Assembly (NCBI GenBank): GCA_963971305.1 | Contig: OZ020311.1 | Span: forward strand, 7,316,001-7,380,000 | DNA from: Arcuatula senhousia | Lineage: Eukaryota > Mollusca > Bivalvia > Mytilida > Mytilidae | Length of the DNA stretch: 64,000 nt | Direction of reading: 5' to 3' | Notes under the pieces: model-generated | What the model was told of the DNA's origin: nothing | What the model saw: only the letters and a program-made list of their open reading frames with translations | The model's database searches: none | In this document: positions 45,344-56,077 of the stretch, in pieces | How the letters are laid out: each line of letters starts with the position of its first letter | How positions within the stretch are numbered: the first letter of the stretch is position 1 | Translations under genes and position numbers: made by a program

Positions 45344-46246
45344 ATGTCAACCCTTACTGAAGACATCTTTACAGTACTACATATCTTGGAGGACCAACCC
45401 GCAGAATGGACATTATCCGCTCGGCAAGGATCCTAACGGCTGGTGGTACAGTGGAGACCAAGTAAAGGGAAACACATTAACACTGAGACGAGACAGAAAC
45501 GGCACACATCCAAGGCCAGGGCAGAACGGAACAACCGCCGCCTAAAAGCCTTCATTGAGAAGAAGAGAAAAGAAGCTGAGAATGGTAATACTGCTCAACA
45601 ACAACAACAGCTGGTAGAGGCAGAGGATCATGCAGCTCTGTCGAATGATGAGGAGAGTTCGGGAACACCGGTCAACTCCGACATGGAGACAGAGAGGACA
45701 GAGACCGCTTCAATTTCGGGGGATACTTCTGAAACGGAACAACCGTCGGGAATTTCAACCCAAAAGACAGAAAATAGTACTCAGTCGTCGGCCACACCAT
45801 CGCATGAAGACGCCGCTGCTGTTATTGCAGACATACCCTGTGCAGCAAGTTTGGATAGTCAACAAAATGTGAAGACTGAGTACACAACCGTTAAAAGAAA
45901 AAGAAGAAAGATCACTGGTATTAGAAAAGTCACTTTGGATCTGCCAAAAAATACATATATTTTTGAAGAGAAAGACGAAGATAGATTGTACTAGTTCAAA
46001 GTAACAGCTTAATTGCAACCATTTCAAGTAATAGAAAAAGAAAAAGAAGAAGAAGAAGACCTGTACAAAATGGTGAAAAGAAGTCACGATCACTGGTACG
46101 ACATCAGGAGTAAAACGAACTTTATATACAGCAAGAAAAGAGAAGAAGATGTAGCAACGATAGCTAAAAGAAACTACCTAAAGCTTGATGATGTAAGAGA
46201 ACCGACACAAGTGAAATCAGTAACAGAATTTAAAGACTCTTGGTGA
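45344..46246 (+). pseudogene. Decayed gene in the 7.2 kb element, one frame with three stops
   Basis: A single frame runs from ATG 45344 to a stop at 46246. It is broken only by in-frame stops at 45434 (TAA), 45992 (TAG) and 46010 (TAA), with no frameshift. The product begins MSTLTEDIFTVLHILEDQPA. It then has a basic patch (RQKRHTSKARAERNNRRLKA), a Gln run, a long Ser/Thr/Glu-rich acidic middle, another basic cluster (VKRKRRK) and a charged tail ending VREPTQVKSVTEFKDSW. AATAAA lies just downstream at 46257-46262. The composition suggests a nucleic-acid-binding element protein. I do not recognise the family, and the stop-free piece 45437-45994 could be mistaken for a gene. Confidence 0.55.
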
Positions 46247-46256
46247 CACTTAATTT

Positions 46257-46262
46257 AATAAA
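46257..46262 (+). promoter_or_regulatory. Poly(A) signal after the decayed element gene
   Basis: AATAAA 11 nt after the last stop of the 45344-46246 frame. Confidence 0.5.
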
Positions 46263-46269
46263 GGGCGAG

Positions 46270-46920
46270 ATAAGCCCCTGACCCTAACCCCCTTTCTTTT
46301 GTTATGTTTGTAGATTAAAGCCCCCGTACCCGAATTGCCTTAGAAAAGAAAAAAAAAGTATATTTTGTCCCTCTTAAATGCGCTGGCAGTGGTTGTCATC
46401 ATTTTCATGGATGTTTTCAATAAAACTTCTATGAAGATTTATGAAATATTGTAAAATAGGTTTTAGACCATAGTAAAGTACTCTCGACCAATGAAATTAT
46501 CACATTTTGTATTTCTTATTCATGAAGACCTTGGCATTTTCATGGTCTTAATAAAGGATTTTCTTTTGTTCACATCATTGCCTGAGGCTCATTTAATAAA
46601 TGAGTAAAAATTGTGAGCTGAAATTAAACAAATACAAAATGCAGACGAAATTTGAACACAGATATAACCCTTTACCCACAGGACATTATCGACAATGGTT
46701 AACGTCGACTAAAATCTGATGACAATCTGATGAAAAATATTTACGGAGTTTGAATTTCAAGAAATAAAAGACCAGTTACAGTTAATCATAAGACTGTTGT
46801 CCAATATTTTGTCCCAGTTCCCCTCTCTTTGATAAAAATCATACACCGTAGGCATGCCGAAATATTGCGTCTACTATTGTTTCAAAGCCCTAACATTATA
46901 ATGATTTAACAGATGGTTAG
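46270..46920. other. Element interior, nothing recognised
   Basis: No gene or repeat structure noticed. Confidence 0.45.
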
Positions 46921-46929
46921 CAAAGTATC

Positions 46930-47165
46930 TCTGGCAACGTGACGGGTGTGCTATAGCAAGCAGAAACTGCTTACGCTTCCGGAGAACCTGAGTTTACTCT
47001 CGTTTCGACTTGAGTTCACGTTGCTGAATGCGGTTTTATTATTATGTGTGTGTGTGGTTTGTTTAGTTGTGATGATTTTTGTGTATACCGGTTTTGTCTT
47101 TGTCTTTGTCTTTGTCGGTATTATGATGTATGATTACCCCTTTGGTACACCTTTGCTTCTTATCT
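46930..47165 (+). repeat. Dispersed repeat family copy (opposite orientation to 19205)
   Basis: GACGGGTGTGCTATAGCAAG, ACTCTCGTTTCGACTTGAGT and TTACCCCTTTGGTACACCTT reproduce the family in full. It includes a short TTTGTC tandem run at about 47095-47118. Confidence 0.8.
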
Positions 47166-47169
47166 AAAT

Positions 47170-47880
47170 AATTTGATTTACAAGAATATAGCCTTTTGCG
47201 TTAGGCAATAAAAATCATATGGTTCATCATCTTCAGACTGAACTTTTTATGAATCGGCTTCGTTTTTTTTACTCTCTTCAACTTACCAACGTCAACCATA
47301 GCTGTTTATACCCGATGTTATTATACGCACATTAAAAGCTAGCTATTGTTAACATTGGCAATCTGAAGACATTAAAAATATGGGAGTGATTTTTAAAAAA
47401 AGATAAGAACAATAGGTGGAAATGGTTGATAACAGTCTAATACTAGTTTGTTATATATGTTTTCTCATTATGTCCTCTTCTATGTCAAACATCAAACACG
47501 GTTACATTTTTTGGACTGTCTTTAGTTTGGCAGTGGTAAACCAAAGCCGGCAATATGCAATTTTAAGGCCCTGGAAATCAGGAGGTCTTCACAAAAGTTT
47601 ACGTAATTAAGCACTTTGTAAAGCTTGCTTGAATGGAAAATGGATTATCTTACCCTCTGCATTTTCTCTCTAGAAATGCATCTTGAATATTATGAAAACA
47701 GGATTATCATATTCTTACACATACAAACACAGGGATTATCATATGAAAATGAAAAGGATAACATGAACACGAAACGGTAATGAGAAATATGCATGGGGGA
47801 GGTTGGAAAACAAAGGAATTTTGTTCACATATTGCAGAAGCTTTTATTGTTCCATCTGCAACAGGCCTGCAGTACTTGTA
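47170..47880. other. Element interior, nothing recognised
   Basis: No convincing coding frame; a few short frames without protein character. Confidence 0.4.
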
Positions 47881-47884
47881 GCTA

Positions 47885-48115
47885 GTTTTTGCGAGAAGCA
47901 AAGAGGCACCAATGGGGCATTCGAGTATCAAAAGTCCGAAAGGGCAACGGCAAAACCGGTAAACATGAACAAGAACAGCACGAGGAAACACAAAACACAA
48001 AATCAACAGAATAGAAATCAACAACGCGAACTCAAGTCGTAACAAGAGTAAACTCGGATGCTCCGGAAGATTAAGCAGTTCCTGCCTGCTATAGCACACT
48101 CGTCGCGCTGCCAAT
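47885..48115 (-). repeat. Diverged dispersed repeat family copy
   Basis: CAAAGAGGCACCAATGGGGC, GTAAACTCGGATGCTCCGGA and CTATAGCACACTCGTCGCG show the same motif order as 19205-19440 with more divergence. Confidence 0.7.
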
Positions 48116-48152
48116 TTCCAATTCAGGGTGTCAAATCCGGTAAAGGAAGACA

Positions 48153-49587
48153 AAACAAGAGGCTCACAGGAGCCTGAATCGCTCACCTGGTCTTGATGTC
48201 GACCCAATACAGACTTTTGTAGAGCTAAATGAGCTGACAAGCAACAGCTTTTCTCTATCTACTATAGTTTTCATTCTGTAGGCCCCAAACATGAAAAACG
48301 TTATTTTAGGGGCCATAACCCCTATAAGGGGTCATCAGACGACTTCGATCCTATGGAGACTTTTGTAGAGCTAAATGAGCTGAACATTTTAAGCAAGCAA
48401 CAGCTTCTCTCTATCTGCTACAGTTTTCATTCCATAGGCCAAAAACATGAAAAAAATGTTATTTTACTCCTATAAGGGATCATCAGACAACTTCAATCCT
48501 ATGGAGACTTTTGTAGATCTAAATGAGTTGAACATTTAAGCAAGCAACAGCTTCTCTCTATCTGCTACAGTTTTCATTCCATAGGCCAAAAACATGAAAA
48601 AATGTTATTTTAGGGGCCATAACTCCTATAAGGGGTCATCTGACAACTTCGTCCCTATAAAGTCTTTTGTAGAGCTAAATGAGCTGAACATTTAAGCAAG
48701 CAGCAGTTTCTCTCAATCTGCAATAGTTTTTATTCCATAGGCCAAAAACATGAAAAAACGTTATTTTAGGAGATGTAACCCCTATAAGGGAACATCAGAC
48801 GACTTTAATCCTATGGAGACTTTTGAAGAGCTAAATGAGCTGAACATTTAAGCAACAGCTTCTCTCTATCTGCTACAGTTTTCATTCCATAGGCCAAAAA
48901 CATGAAAAAATGTTATTTTAGGGGCCAAAACTCCTATAAGGGATCACCAGACAACTTCAATCCTATGGAGACTTTTGAAGAGCTAAATGAGCTGAACATT
49001 TAAGCAAGCAACAGCTTCTCTCTAACTGCTACAGTTTTCATTCCATAGGCCAAAAACATGAAAAAATGTTATTTTAGGGACCATAACTCCTATAAGGGGT
49101 CATCTGACAACTTCGACCCTATTGAGACTTTTGTAGAGCTAAATAAGCTGAACATTTAAGCAAGCAGCAACTTTTCTCTATCTGCAATAGTTTTCATACT
49201 ATAGGGCAAAAACACGAAAAAACGCTATTTTTCACCTTTAACCTGTAACCGCTATAAGGGGTCATCTGACAACTTGAACCAAATGGAGACTTTTATTAGA
49301 ACTTTTGATGCTGAAGCAGTAGGGTGGCATCAGATTTCATCTATCTCTTATACTTTTTTATTTACAAGCCAAAAACAGTAGTTTGACCCCCCTGGTCCAT
49401 TTTTAGCAACGGCGGCCATGTTTTTCAACGAATCAAAAATCCCAACATCTGTTCTGTGGGGGATATCCTAAATTACCACCAGACCAAATTTGGTTTGAAT
49501 CTGTGCAGCCGTTTCAGAGGGGAAGAATTTTGAAGAAAAGTTAACGACGACGAAGGACGACGACGACGGACACCAGGTGAGCTAAAA
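48153..49587 (-). repeat. AGCTCACCTG-type repeat with seven about 153-bp modules
   Basis: It starts CAAGAGGCTCACAGGAGCC, then GCTCACCTGG, and ends CCAGGTGAGCT with GACGACGACGGAC before it. The modules hold GGCCAAAAACATGAAAAA, TTTTAGGGGCCATAAC, TATAAGGGGTCATC, GGAGACTTTTGTAGAGCTAA and ATGAGCTGAACATTTAAGCA. The AAACATGAAAAA phrase falls near 48289, 48444, 48592, 48746, 48899, 49057 and 49210. It is nested in the 7.2 kb element. Confidence 0.85.
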
Positions 49588-49689
49588 AAAAAACAATGAC
49601 AAACCTACATATGCACTCATCTGAGAGATAGAAAACCCATAATTATCTACTTTAAAAAATCAACACATTCTCTCTTAAACCGACAGTGC

Positions 49690-49970
49690 TATTACAGGTT
49701 GTCAACCAGGTTTTATTTACTACTTTTGGTTTTAGCTTTAACATTAAAGGGGCCTCGACATGTCCTCTAGAGCTCACTGTTATAGAATTTTCTGCATATG
49801 TAATGTTTTTAAAGGCTGAACAGAAAGATTACAGACTCCAAGTGGTGGCAATTGTTCGCACGGCTCAGTTTGCCAAGATTGACTTAAAAAATTTAGGCCG
49901 CCACGGGAAAGAAATCCTGATGTCTCTACTTATATTCTTTGCAGACAGGAATAAAAATCTCTTTATTTAA
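49690..49970 (+). CDS. Candidate terminal exon in the 7.2 kb element
   Basis: A 90-codon open frame follows a possible acceptor (GCTATTACAG) and ends at TAA 49968-49970, with AATAAA at 49970-49975. It encodes CPLELTVIEFSAYVMFLKAE and FAKIDLKNLGRHGKEILMSL, which read as protein-like. It lies directly inside the right arm. I do not recognise it. It could be the last exon of a transposition gene or a chance frame. Confidence 0.35.
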
Positions 49971-49984
49971 ATAAAGTTCATCTT

Positions 49985-50769
49985 CAGTTTTTTATCGCTG
50001 ACATTTTAATAGTAATATGGCATCTCTCTGTTTTGTGTTTAACATCGCCACTACAGCACTAGCAATACTATTTCCAGAAATAGTTGTGTCTCGTCTTTGG
50101 CGGTAAAGCGTCAGGAAAAACCATAAACGATCGATAATTTCCCAGTTTTCACATCATTTAATAAGTTTCCATATCATGCAAAGACGTATTTGTATATATT
50201 TATGTAATAAGGTTTTCATATTATGGAAAGAAATATTTGTATAACGTAATGTTGTTTTCATATCATGTAAAGAAGTATTCATATAACGTAACGAAGTTTT
50301 CATATCATGTAAAGAAGTATTCGTATAATAAAATGTAGTTTTCATATAAGTAAAGAAGTATTCGTATAATGTAATGCAGTTGTCATATCATGTAAAGAAG
50401 TATTCATATAATGTAATTCACTTGTCATATCATGTAAGGAAGTAATCATATAATGTAATGAAGTTTTCATATCATGTAAAGAAGTATTCTTATAACGTAA
50501 TGAAGTGTTCATATCATGTAAAGAAGTATTCATATAATGTAATGAAATTTTAATATGATGTAAAGAAGTATTCATATAATGTAATGAAGTTTTCATATCA
50601 TGTAAAGAAGTATTCGTATAATGTAATGGAGTTTTCATATCATGTAATTGGATTTTCATACCAAATCGTTACGATTTCACATCATGTCAGTAGTGTTTGA
50701 CCCCAAGTAATAACTATTTACATCAGGTCATCATGGTTTCTTCATATAAGGCAGTGATGGCGTTCCATA
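49985..50769 (-). repeat. Right inverted arm, 21-bp tandem array
   Basis: Mirror image of 43567-44425. The array covers about 50150-50690 with about 26 units of the same 21-bp repeat read on the minus strand. Confidence 0.9.
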
Positions 50770-50924
50770 CCGCATAGTTAAGCACGTTTGTATACAACTG
50801 ACCGTTTTTATTTATGACACGTCAAGAAGATTTGAAATAGAAATTAAATAGTATGACAAATATCATCATCTTTGTGAGAAGTCTTTTATTGAAAAATATA
50901 ATAATTTGCAAAAAATATAATGAC

Positions 50925-51240
50925 AATGCGATGTGGAATGAGTGTACGCGTTGCAACCTACAAAAAACAAGCAGCAATTTTAAAAATTCATACTGGAATA
51001 CAGCCAGCAGCCTTCAATATAACCATGGTTCACTAAACTATTTACTGCCTTGCATAGGCCCACGATTAAAAGTATAATACATAAGATTCAACATCGATTC
51101 CAGAATTATCAGCAAAAAACCCATTTGACAATGAACAACTACCAGAATGAGGACAAGGGCAACCAGAAGCTTTGATAAAGATTCTTTGCTAATAAAAGGC
51201 GCATATAAAATATCACAATTAAACTAGTTTTTTTGGCCAA
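50925..51240 (+). repeat. Dispersed repeat shared with 58070-58260
   Basis: GCGATGTGGAATGAGTGTAC, CAGCCTTCAATATAACCAT and CTGCCTTGCATAGGCCCA match 58075-58205 at roughly 75-80% identity. It lies just downstream of the TLR gene. Confidence 0.55.
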
Positions 51241-51305
51241 ACCTTTCCCCCATTTATAAGCTTGAAGAATGCATATGCATGTAATTGCAGCATATGTTGT
51301 TAAGA

Positions 51306-54300
51306 CTATAATTCAGACACTGGAACAGATCTGACTGGTTTCCAAAGACTTTCTTTTACCAACTTCCAAAACAAGTCTTCCCCAAGCCCTTTCTTATACC
51401 TTATGTACGGGGTACTATCCATAAGTGTCCTCAAGGGACTTGTCATGTTTCTTGATGATATACTTTCGAGTAATATAGGAATAATGACATCCTTGCCGTA
51501 TTTTCTCCTCCGTTCCTGTACGATGTCTACCTCCCATTGACACCACTCGCTTTTTGCAAAAGCATTCGACATGATCACAACGACTTTCCAGGAACGTTTT
51601 AGAAAGCTATCTATATTTTCACTGATTGATGCTCCTACCTCAAAGTTTCTGTGATGTACGCATAGATTAAATTCATTCTCCCTTTCGATCCTACCTACGA
51701 ACTCGTCGTGAACCCATGTTCGATCATGATCACAATAAACAACAAATGCGTGGTATTCGTAATCGTCAGAGTTTTCAATTGGAAGATAACCTTTCCGCTT
51801 CTGGTGTTGCACGCGCATGAGATAAACGTAATTTTTAAAAACAGTATGAAAACGAACGATTAAAACAATAGCTATAACGACAATTACACCAAAACTCGAA
51901 ACTATTATTGCGACGGTAAACAAAGGATTCATCGGGTGACATTCGTTGTAAGTCGGATTGTATTTTGCTAACTTTACACCATTTAACGTTGGCGGTTGTG
52001 TACAGTAGTAGTGGCGTGGATATTTGACAACTTCTATTCTAGTAGTTTTTAGCCAACCAACATACCACATCAAATCACAAATGCAATTATATCCATTGAC
52101 CGCAAGATTTATTTCCTTGAGATTACCCAAAACATTTCGAGGAAAAGAGGTTTCATTGATAATTCTTAGGAAATTGTACTGCATGGATAATTTACGTAGA
52201 GAAGTTATGTTTCCGAAAAGGTCCATATCGTTCCACCCATACAGCCTATTATTTTCAATAATCAACGTGTTTAGATTACGCAAATGAGCAAAAGCACGCT
52301 CTGGTAGAACGACCAAATGCGTGGATTCTAATTTCAAATGGGTTAAATTAACCAAGAATTCTAAAATAGGCGGAAGATATTCATTTCCGGGATAAATGAA
52401 GTTTTCTGAAAGATCCAAATATCTCAGACTCTTACAATTTGTAAACATTTTTGACAAGGACATTTTTGAGTGTCGTTCAAAATGATAATTGTTTTCACGA
52501 AATTTAAGAATTTCTAATGTTGAACTTGTAAAAGCACCTTCATCAATATATTCTAGATATCGACCTACTCTGGACAAATCCAATTCTCTGAGCCATTTAA
52601 GGTAAAAAAATGTATTACTGACTATGCGTCTCAGTGAGTTGTCTTTCAACGATAGCATCATCAGTCTTGGAAAACATTTCATTACTTCCAAAGTTTCAAT
52701 GCGATTGAAGTCCAACTCGAGTTTATGAAGGTTTGGTAGAAAACTTGCTCCATTTTTGGGATCACAAAAACTTGGCAAATATTTTAACTCGTTGTTATTT
52801 ATCATTAGTGTTTTAAGATTTGGTAAATTACCAGGATAAATCTTTACTATATTGTTTGAACTCAGGTCCAACTTTTTAAGCAGCTTGAAGCTTGAAAATG
52901 AGGAAAAATTAACCGAGTTCAATTTATTGTTGTAAAATGAACAGCTGTTAATTCGGCTCGGTTCAAACACTTGAAAGAAACTATCAGGAAGTTTTGACCA
53001 TTCGTTACTGTTTATCGTCAGAATCTGCAAAAAGGTGACGTTCATGCTTGAAAACGCTTCAATGACGTCATCTACTGCTAGCCGTGGTTCGTCAACGAGA
53101 GCAAATTGAGTTAGAGGCTCAATATGAGAGAAAGCCTTTGGACCTATATGAAAAATAGAATTGTTAATAAAACTCAGTCGCGTTACACGATTGAAAGTCA
53201 GATTTGACATTGCTTCATTCGATAATTGACTCAGGTTTCCATTTTTTAGCGTGATTAGCTCGATAACTTCCGGCAACTGAGGTATATATGTAAGTGCTTC
53301 TCCAATACAAACAGCCTCGTTGAGACTACAATTGCAAAAAGTAGGACATTCCAATGTTTTATTTTTGCATGGCTCTTGAGTGGCAAAACTGTAGTTGAAA
53401 GATAATAATTTGTGAACTATAAAGCACCAAACATATAGATAGTCTGAAAAAAAAAATATATATATATTTAGTTATAACCTTAGCACGCGTAAAAATCAGC
53501 GATATATGGTACTTTGATTGACTATTCTATGTAAGGACAAGTTGGACAGAGCTGAATGCTGTGATGCCCCAAACTTGGCTATACTCTTCAACCGACGGGG
53601 AATCACCACGCGCTTGAAGACGAAAATATCATTTCAAGCTCTTGAATTTGTGAAGATAATTGTTAGTCCTTAAGTTTATCATACATGTAGTCATAATTGA
53701 TCGAATTTAAATTACATTTGATTAATCGTTGACGACTCGAAAGGTGTAGTATTAATAGTTTTTTCGGCTTTTGTTCTCGTCGGACATTCATTCATCATCC
53801 TCACTGTATTTCAGTTGTGATTTGATGCGTTGTGTGTTGTCTTTGGTGTTTTACGATTATTTTTGCCTTTTTGGACTTTCGACATTCGGATGCTCAAATG
53901 GTACTTCAAAGAGTAAAGTCAAAAGTTCCAAGTCAACATTTTTAACATTTCATACCGAAACATCAATAAGAAACAATTTGATAGTGAATTAAAAATATTT
54001 TACTTTTAAAAATGAATAAGGCCAAACTGTAAAGACATAATGGAAATGGATAATAAAACTTTGTGTATCATACTACCACAAAAAAGCAAATTGGCAACTA
54101 CATGTACCATGGTTCCTGAATTTGTAATGTTTCTACATGATCGAATATCAAAGTAAACTATGAACTTTAAAAAAAAATGACGTTCTGCATGATACATATT
54201 GGGGCTTGCGCTCCATATCAAGTTTTAGAAATTGTTAACGAATGGCAAAAGTAATTATACAATGATAACCTTACAATATGTATAATCACATTATAAAAAA

Positions 54301-54823
54301 GAGCAAAAAAAAGTAAAGTTAGAGTATATTTCTTATTCTGGTAGGCAATTTAAAAATTTTTTTTTAATAATATCAAATTTCAAACAGACACACAAACTGT
54401 GTATGATGTCTGTACACATGATGATACACCTTCATCTGTTTACGGAATTTATATACATTTACTATCCAATTAAATAATTGAAGCTCCAAAATTAAATTTC
54501 GGTGCAAAAAATAAAGAAAAAATTGTTTTGAGCAATAACTACTAATTCTTTTAAGGCAATATATAATTAATGTGCATTTCTGAAATAAGAATGAAAATAA
54601 TGGGATTTTTATAGATAATGTGCCTTGAAAAAATTATAATTCAAAGTTTGTGAATCTTTTGAAACATCTCTTTTGACGATTTTGCCTTTTTTTCAAAATA
54701 ACTTCAAGTGTATACAGTGCATTCAAGTAAATGTAATCCACGAACACACAAAACTAATATATTATTGATCATTTCTAAGAAATCAAAATGACCTTTTACA
54801 TAAAGTATTTACTCACAAGTCAT
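51306..54823 (-). CDS. Toll-like receptor, single cysteine cluster type
   Basis: Main exon 51306-53443. It has an N-terminal LRR cap (CPTFCNCSLNEAVCIG), about 12-14 leucine-rich repeats (LDLSSNNIVKIYPG, LELDFNRIETLE) and one LRR C-cap (NGYNCICDLMWYVGWL to YNECH). The membrane helix TVAIIVSSFGVIVVIAIVLI lies near residues 480-500 of the 682 codons downstream of 53354. A cytoplasmic TIR domain of about 140 residues follows: box 1 YHAFVVYC, box 2 RNFEVGASISENI, box 3 FW. The exon opens after TTTTTTTTTTCAG with a hydrophobic signal-like stretch (YLYVWCFIVHKLL). A 7-nt start exon (54817-54823, ATG then GTGAGT donor) fits its phase. It is a membrane receptor expected to sense microbial ligands and signal through MyD88-type adaptors. 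Box 2 lacks the usual Pro. Confidence 0.9.
53450..54810 (-). other. Predicted first intron of the TLR gene
   Basis: AT-rich, with no other feature except the short phrase TTTCGACATTCGGATGC near 53877, shared with 11824. No additional exon recognised. Confidence 0.5.
54817..54823 (-). CDS. Probable 7-nt initiator exon of the TLR gene
   Basis: On the minus strand ATGACTT is followed by a perfect GTGAGT donor. The single leftover base joins the acceptor phase at 53443 and gives Met-Thr-Tyr followed by the signal peptide. A similar ATG-GCT-T-GTGAGT lies at 57480-57486. Inferred from phase only. Confidence 0.5.
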
Positions 54824-55504
54824 TTTTTGTAGATGTCACCACTTCTTCAAAATGAGGCTACTTCAATAAACTAATATTCAGGTAGAAAACCTGAAATATT
54901 AAATAAATACACGCCAAAAAGAATATGCTTCCGCATCTAATGTATATTATAAGTGCGTAGAAATGTTTTTAAACTGATTTAAATCTTTAAAAAGAGGTGT
55001 TGTGAAATATTTTGACAAAGAGACTATAGAATTTAAAAGTTATTTCTATTTGGTGAAGTTTGACACAATAATGAAATAATAAATTTAAATTCTAGAGCTA
55101 AATTTTTTTGCAACTTCCAAGCATGATGCAGAATGCTAATATTTTAAATATCACTGTAGCAGGCATGGGGCGAATTACATTGCAAAGGAATAAAACCATT
55201 ACATTTTCAACCTTTTTTGACAAATTCTATTTACTAGTATCATGCAAATCAAATCTTTATGTTTAGATGTATGTTGATAAAATCCGTCATTCAGAACTTT
55301 TTTAGACTAATGTGTCTTGTATGACCAAAACCAGGAAATTCATGTCAAATGTGTGCTAACCAGAATTTTTTTTCAGTTTGTCTGTTACATCTAGGTTTAA
55401 TTTATCTAATAAATTACAAAATAAATGTGAATAGAAATAGGAATTTAAAAAAAAAAGATAAATGCATGGGTTAGATGATAGATAAAGGTAATAACAAAAC
55501 TACC

Positions 55505-55655
55505 GAACTTGAATGATCAATCTCATTGTCCAGAGCAAATGACAAAAACGAATCAGTCATACCGGAGAATTGGAGGGTCGCAATGGTCCTGACTTGGTAC
55601 AGGCATTTCAAACGAAATGGTGGGTTAAACCAGGTTTTATGGCGCCAAATAGATG
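55505..55655 (-). repeat. Penelope-like tail fragment inside the hAT element
   Basis: Inverse of 39520-39680, including CATACCGGAGAATTGG and GGGTTAAACCAGG. About 90% identical by eye. Confidence 0.75.
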
Positions 55656-55922
55656 ATAATAAAGATTAGTCATAGAAGTTAGTTTGTTTAAAGTTACAAA
55701 TAGGATGCTAATCAAAAAAGTATTTTCATAGACCTATAATTTAATTTGGTATGTAACGCTCAATTCGATTGGTTGGACCAACCCATGTTATTTTGTATAA
55801 TATGGTTTGGTCTTGTGACGTCATTAACATCTTCATCCGCCACGAAATTTTCGAAATAGTCCCTATGATTTTTTGTTGTTGAATATTCGATAGGTAATAT
55901 AATTCTTACGAAATTAAATTAT

Positions 55923-56077
55923 AAGGAATGACTTTAATAGTTTGTCATTTTATAGGGATATAAAATGGGTAGGGTCGATTTACGCTCTACATAAAGCGCT
56001 TCGCGCTTTATTAAGCGTAAAACGACCCTACCCATTTTATACCCGTATAAAATGACCAACTATTAAAGTCATTCCTT
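55923..56077. repeat. 155-bp near-perfect palindrome
   Basis: AAGGAATGACTTTAATAGTT, TAAAATGGGTAGGGTCG and TTTACGCT are mirrored around the perfect centre TAAAGCGCTTCGCGCTTTA (55992-56010). The arms are about 75 bp with a few mismatches. It is a fold-back MITE nested in the hAT element. Confidence 0.9.

Larger units (their letters stand above)
43567..50769. mobile_element. 7.2 kb fold-back-like element with tandem-repeat inverted arms
   Basis: The left arm (43567-about 44425) and right arm (about 49985-50769) are inverted copies. Outer ends share TATGGAACGCCATCACTGCC and AATCGTTACGATTTGGTATG. The middle of each arm is a 21-bp tandem repeat. Inner ends share GGTTTTTTCCTGAC and CAAAACAGAGAGATGC. 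CCGCAT occurs just outside both ends (43554-43559 and 50770-50775), a possible imperfect target duplication. The interior holds decayed ORFs (45344-46246, 49690-49970) and nested repeats. Long internally repetitive arms are the mark of FB and Galileo-type elements, but no transposase is recognisable here. Confidence 0.75.

Noticed and set aside
2770..49570. CRISPR-like arrays suggested by regular repeats
   Set aside because: The repeats are contiguous diverged modules without unique spacers, and the genome is eukaryotic.
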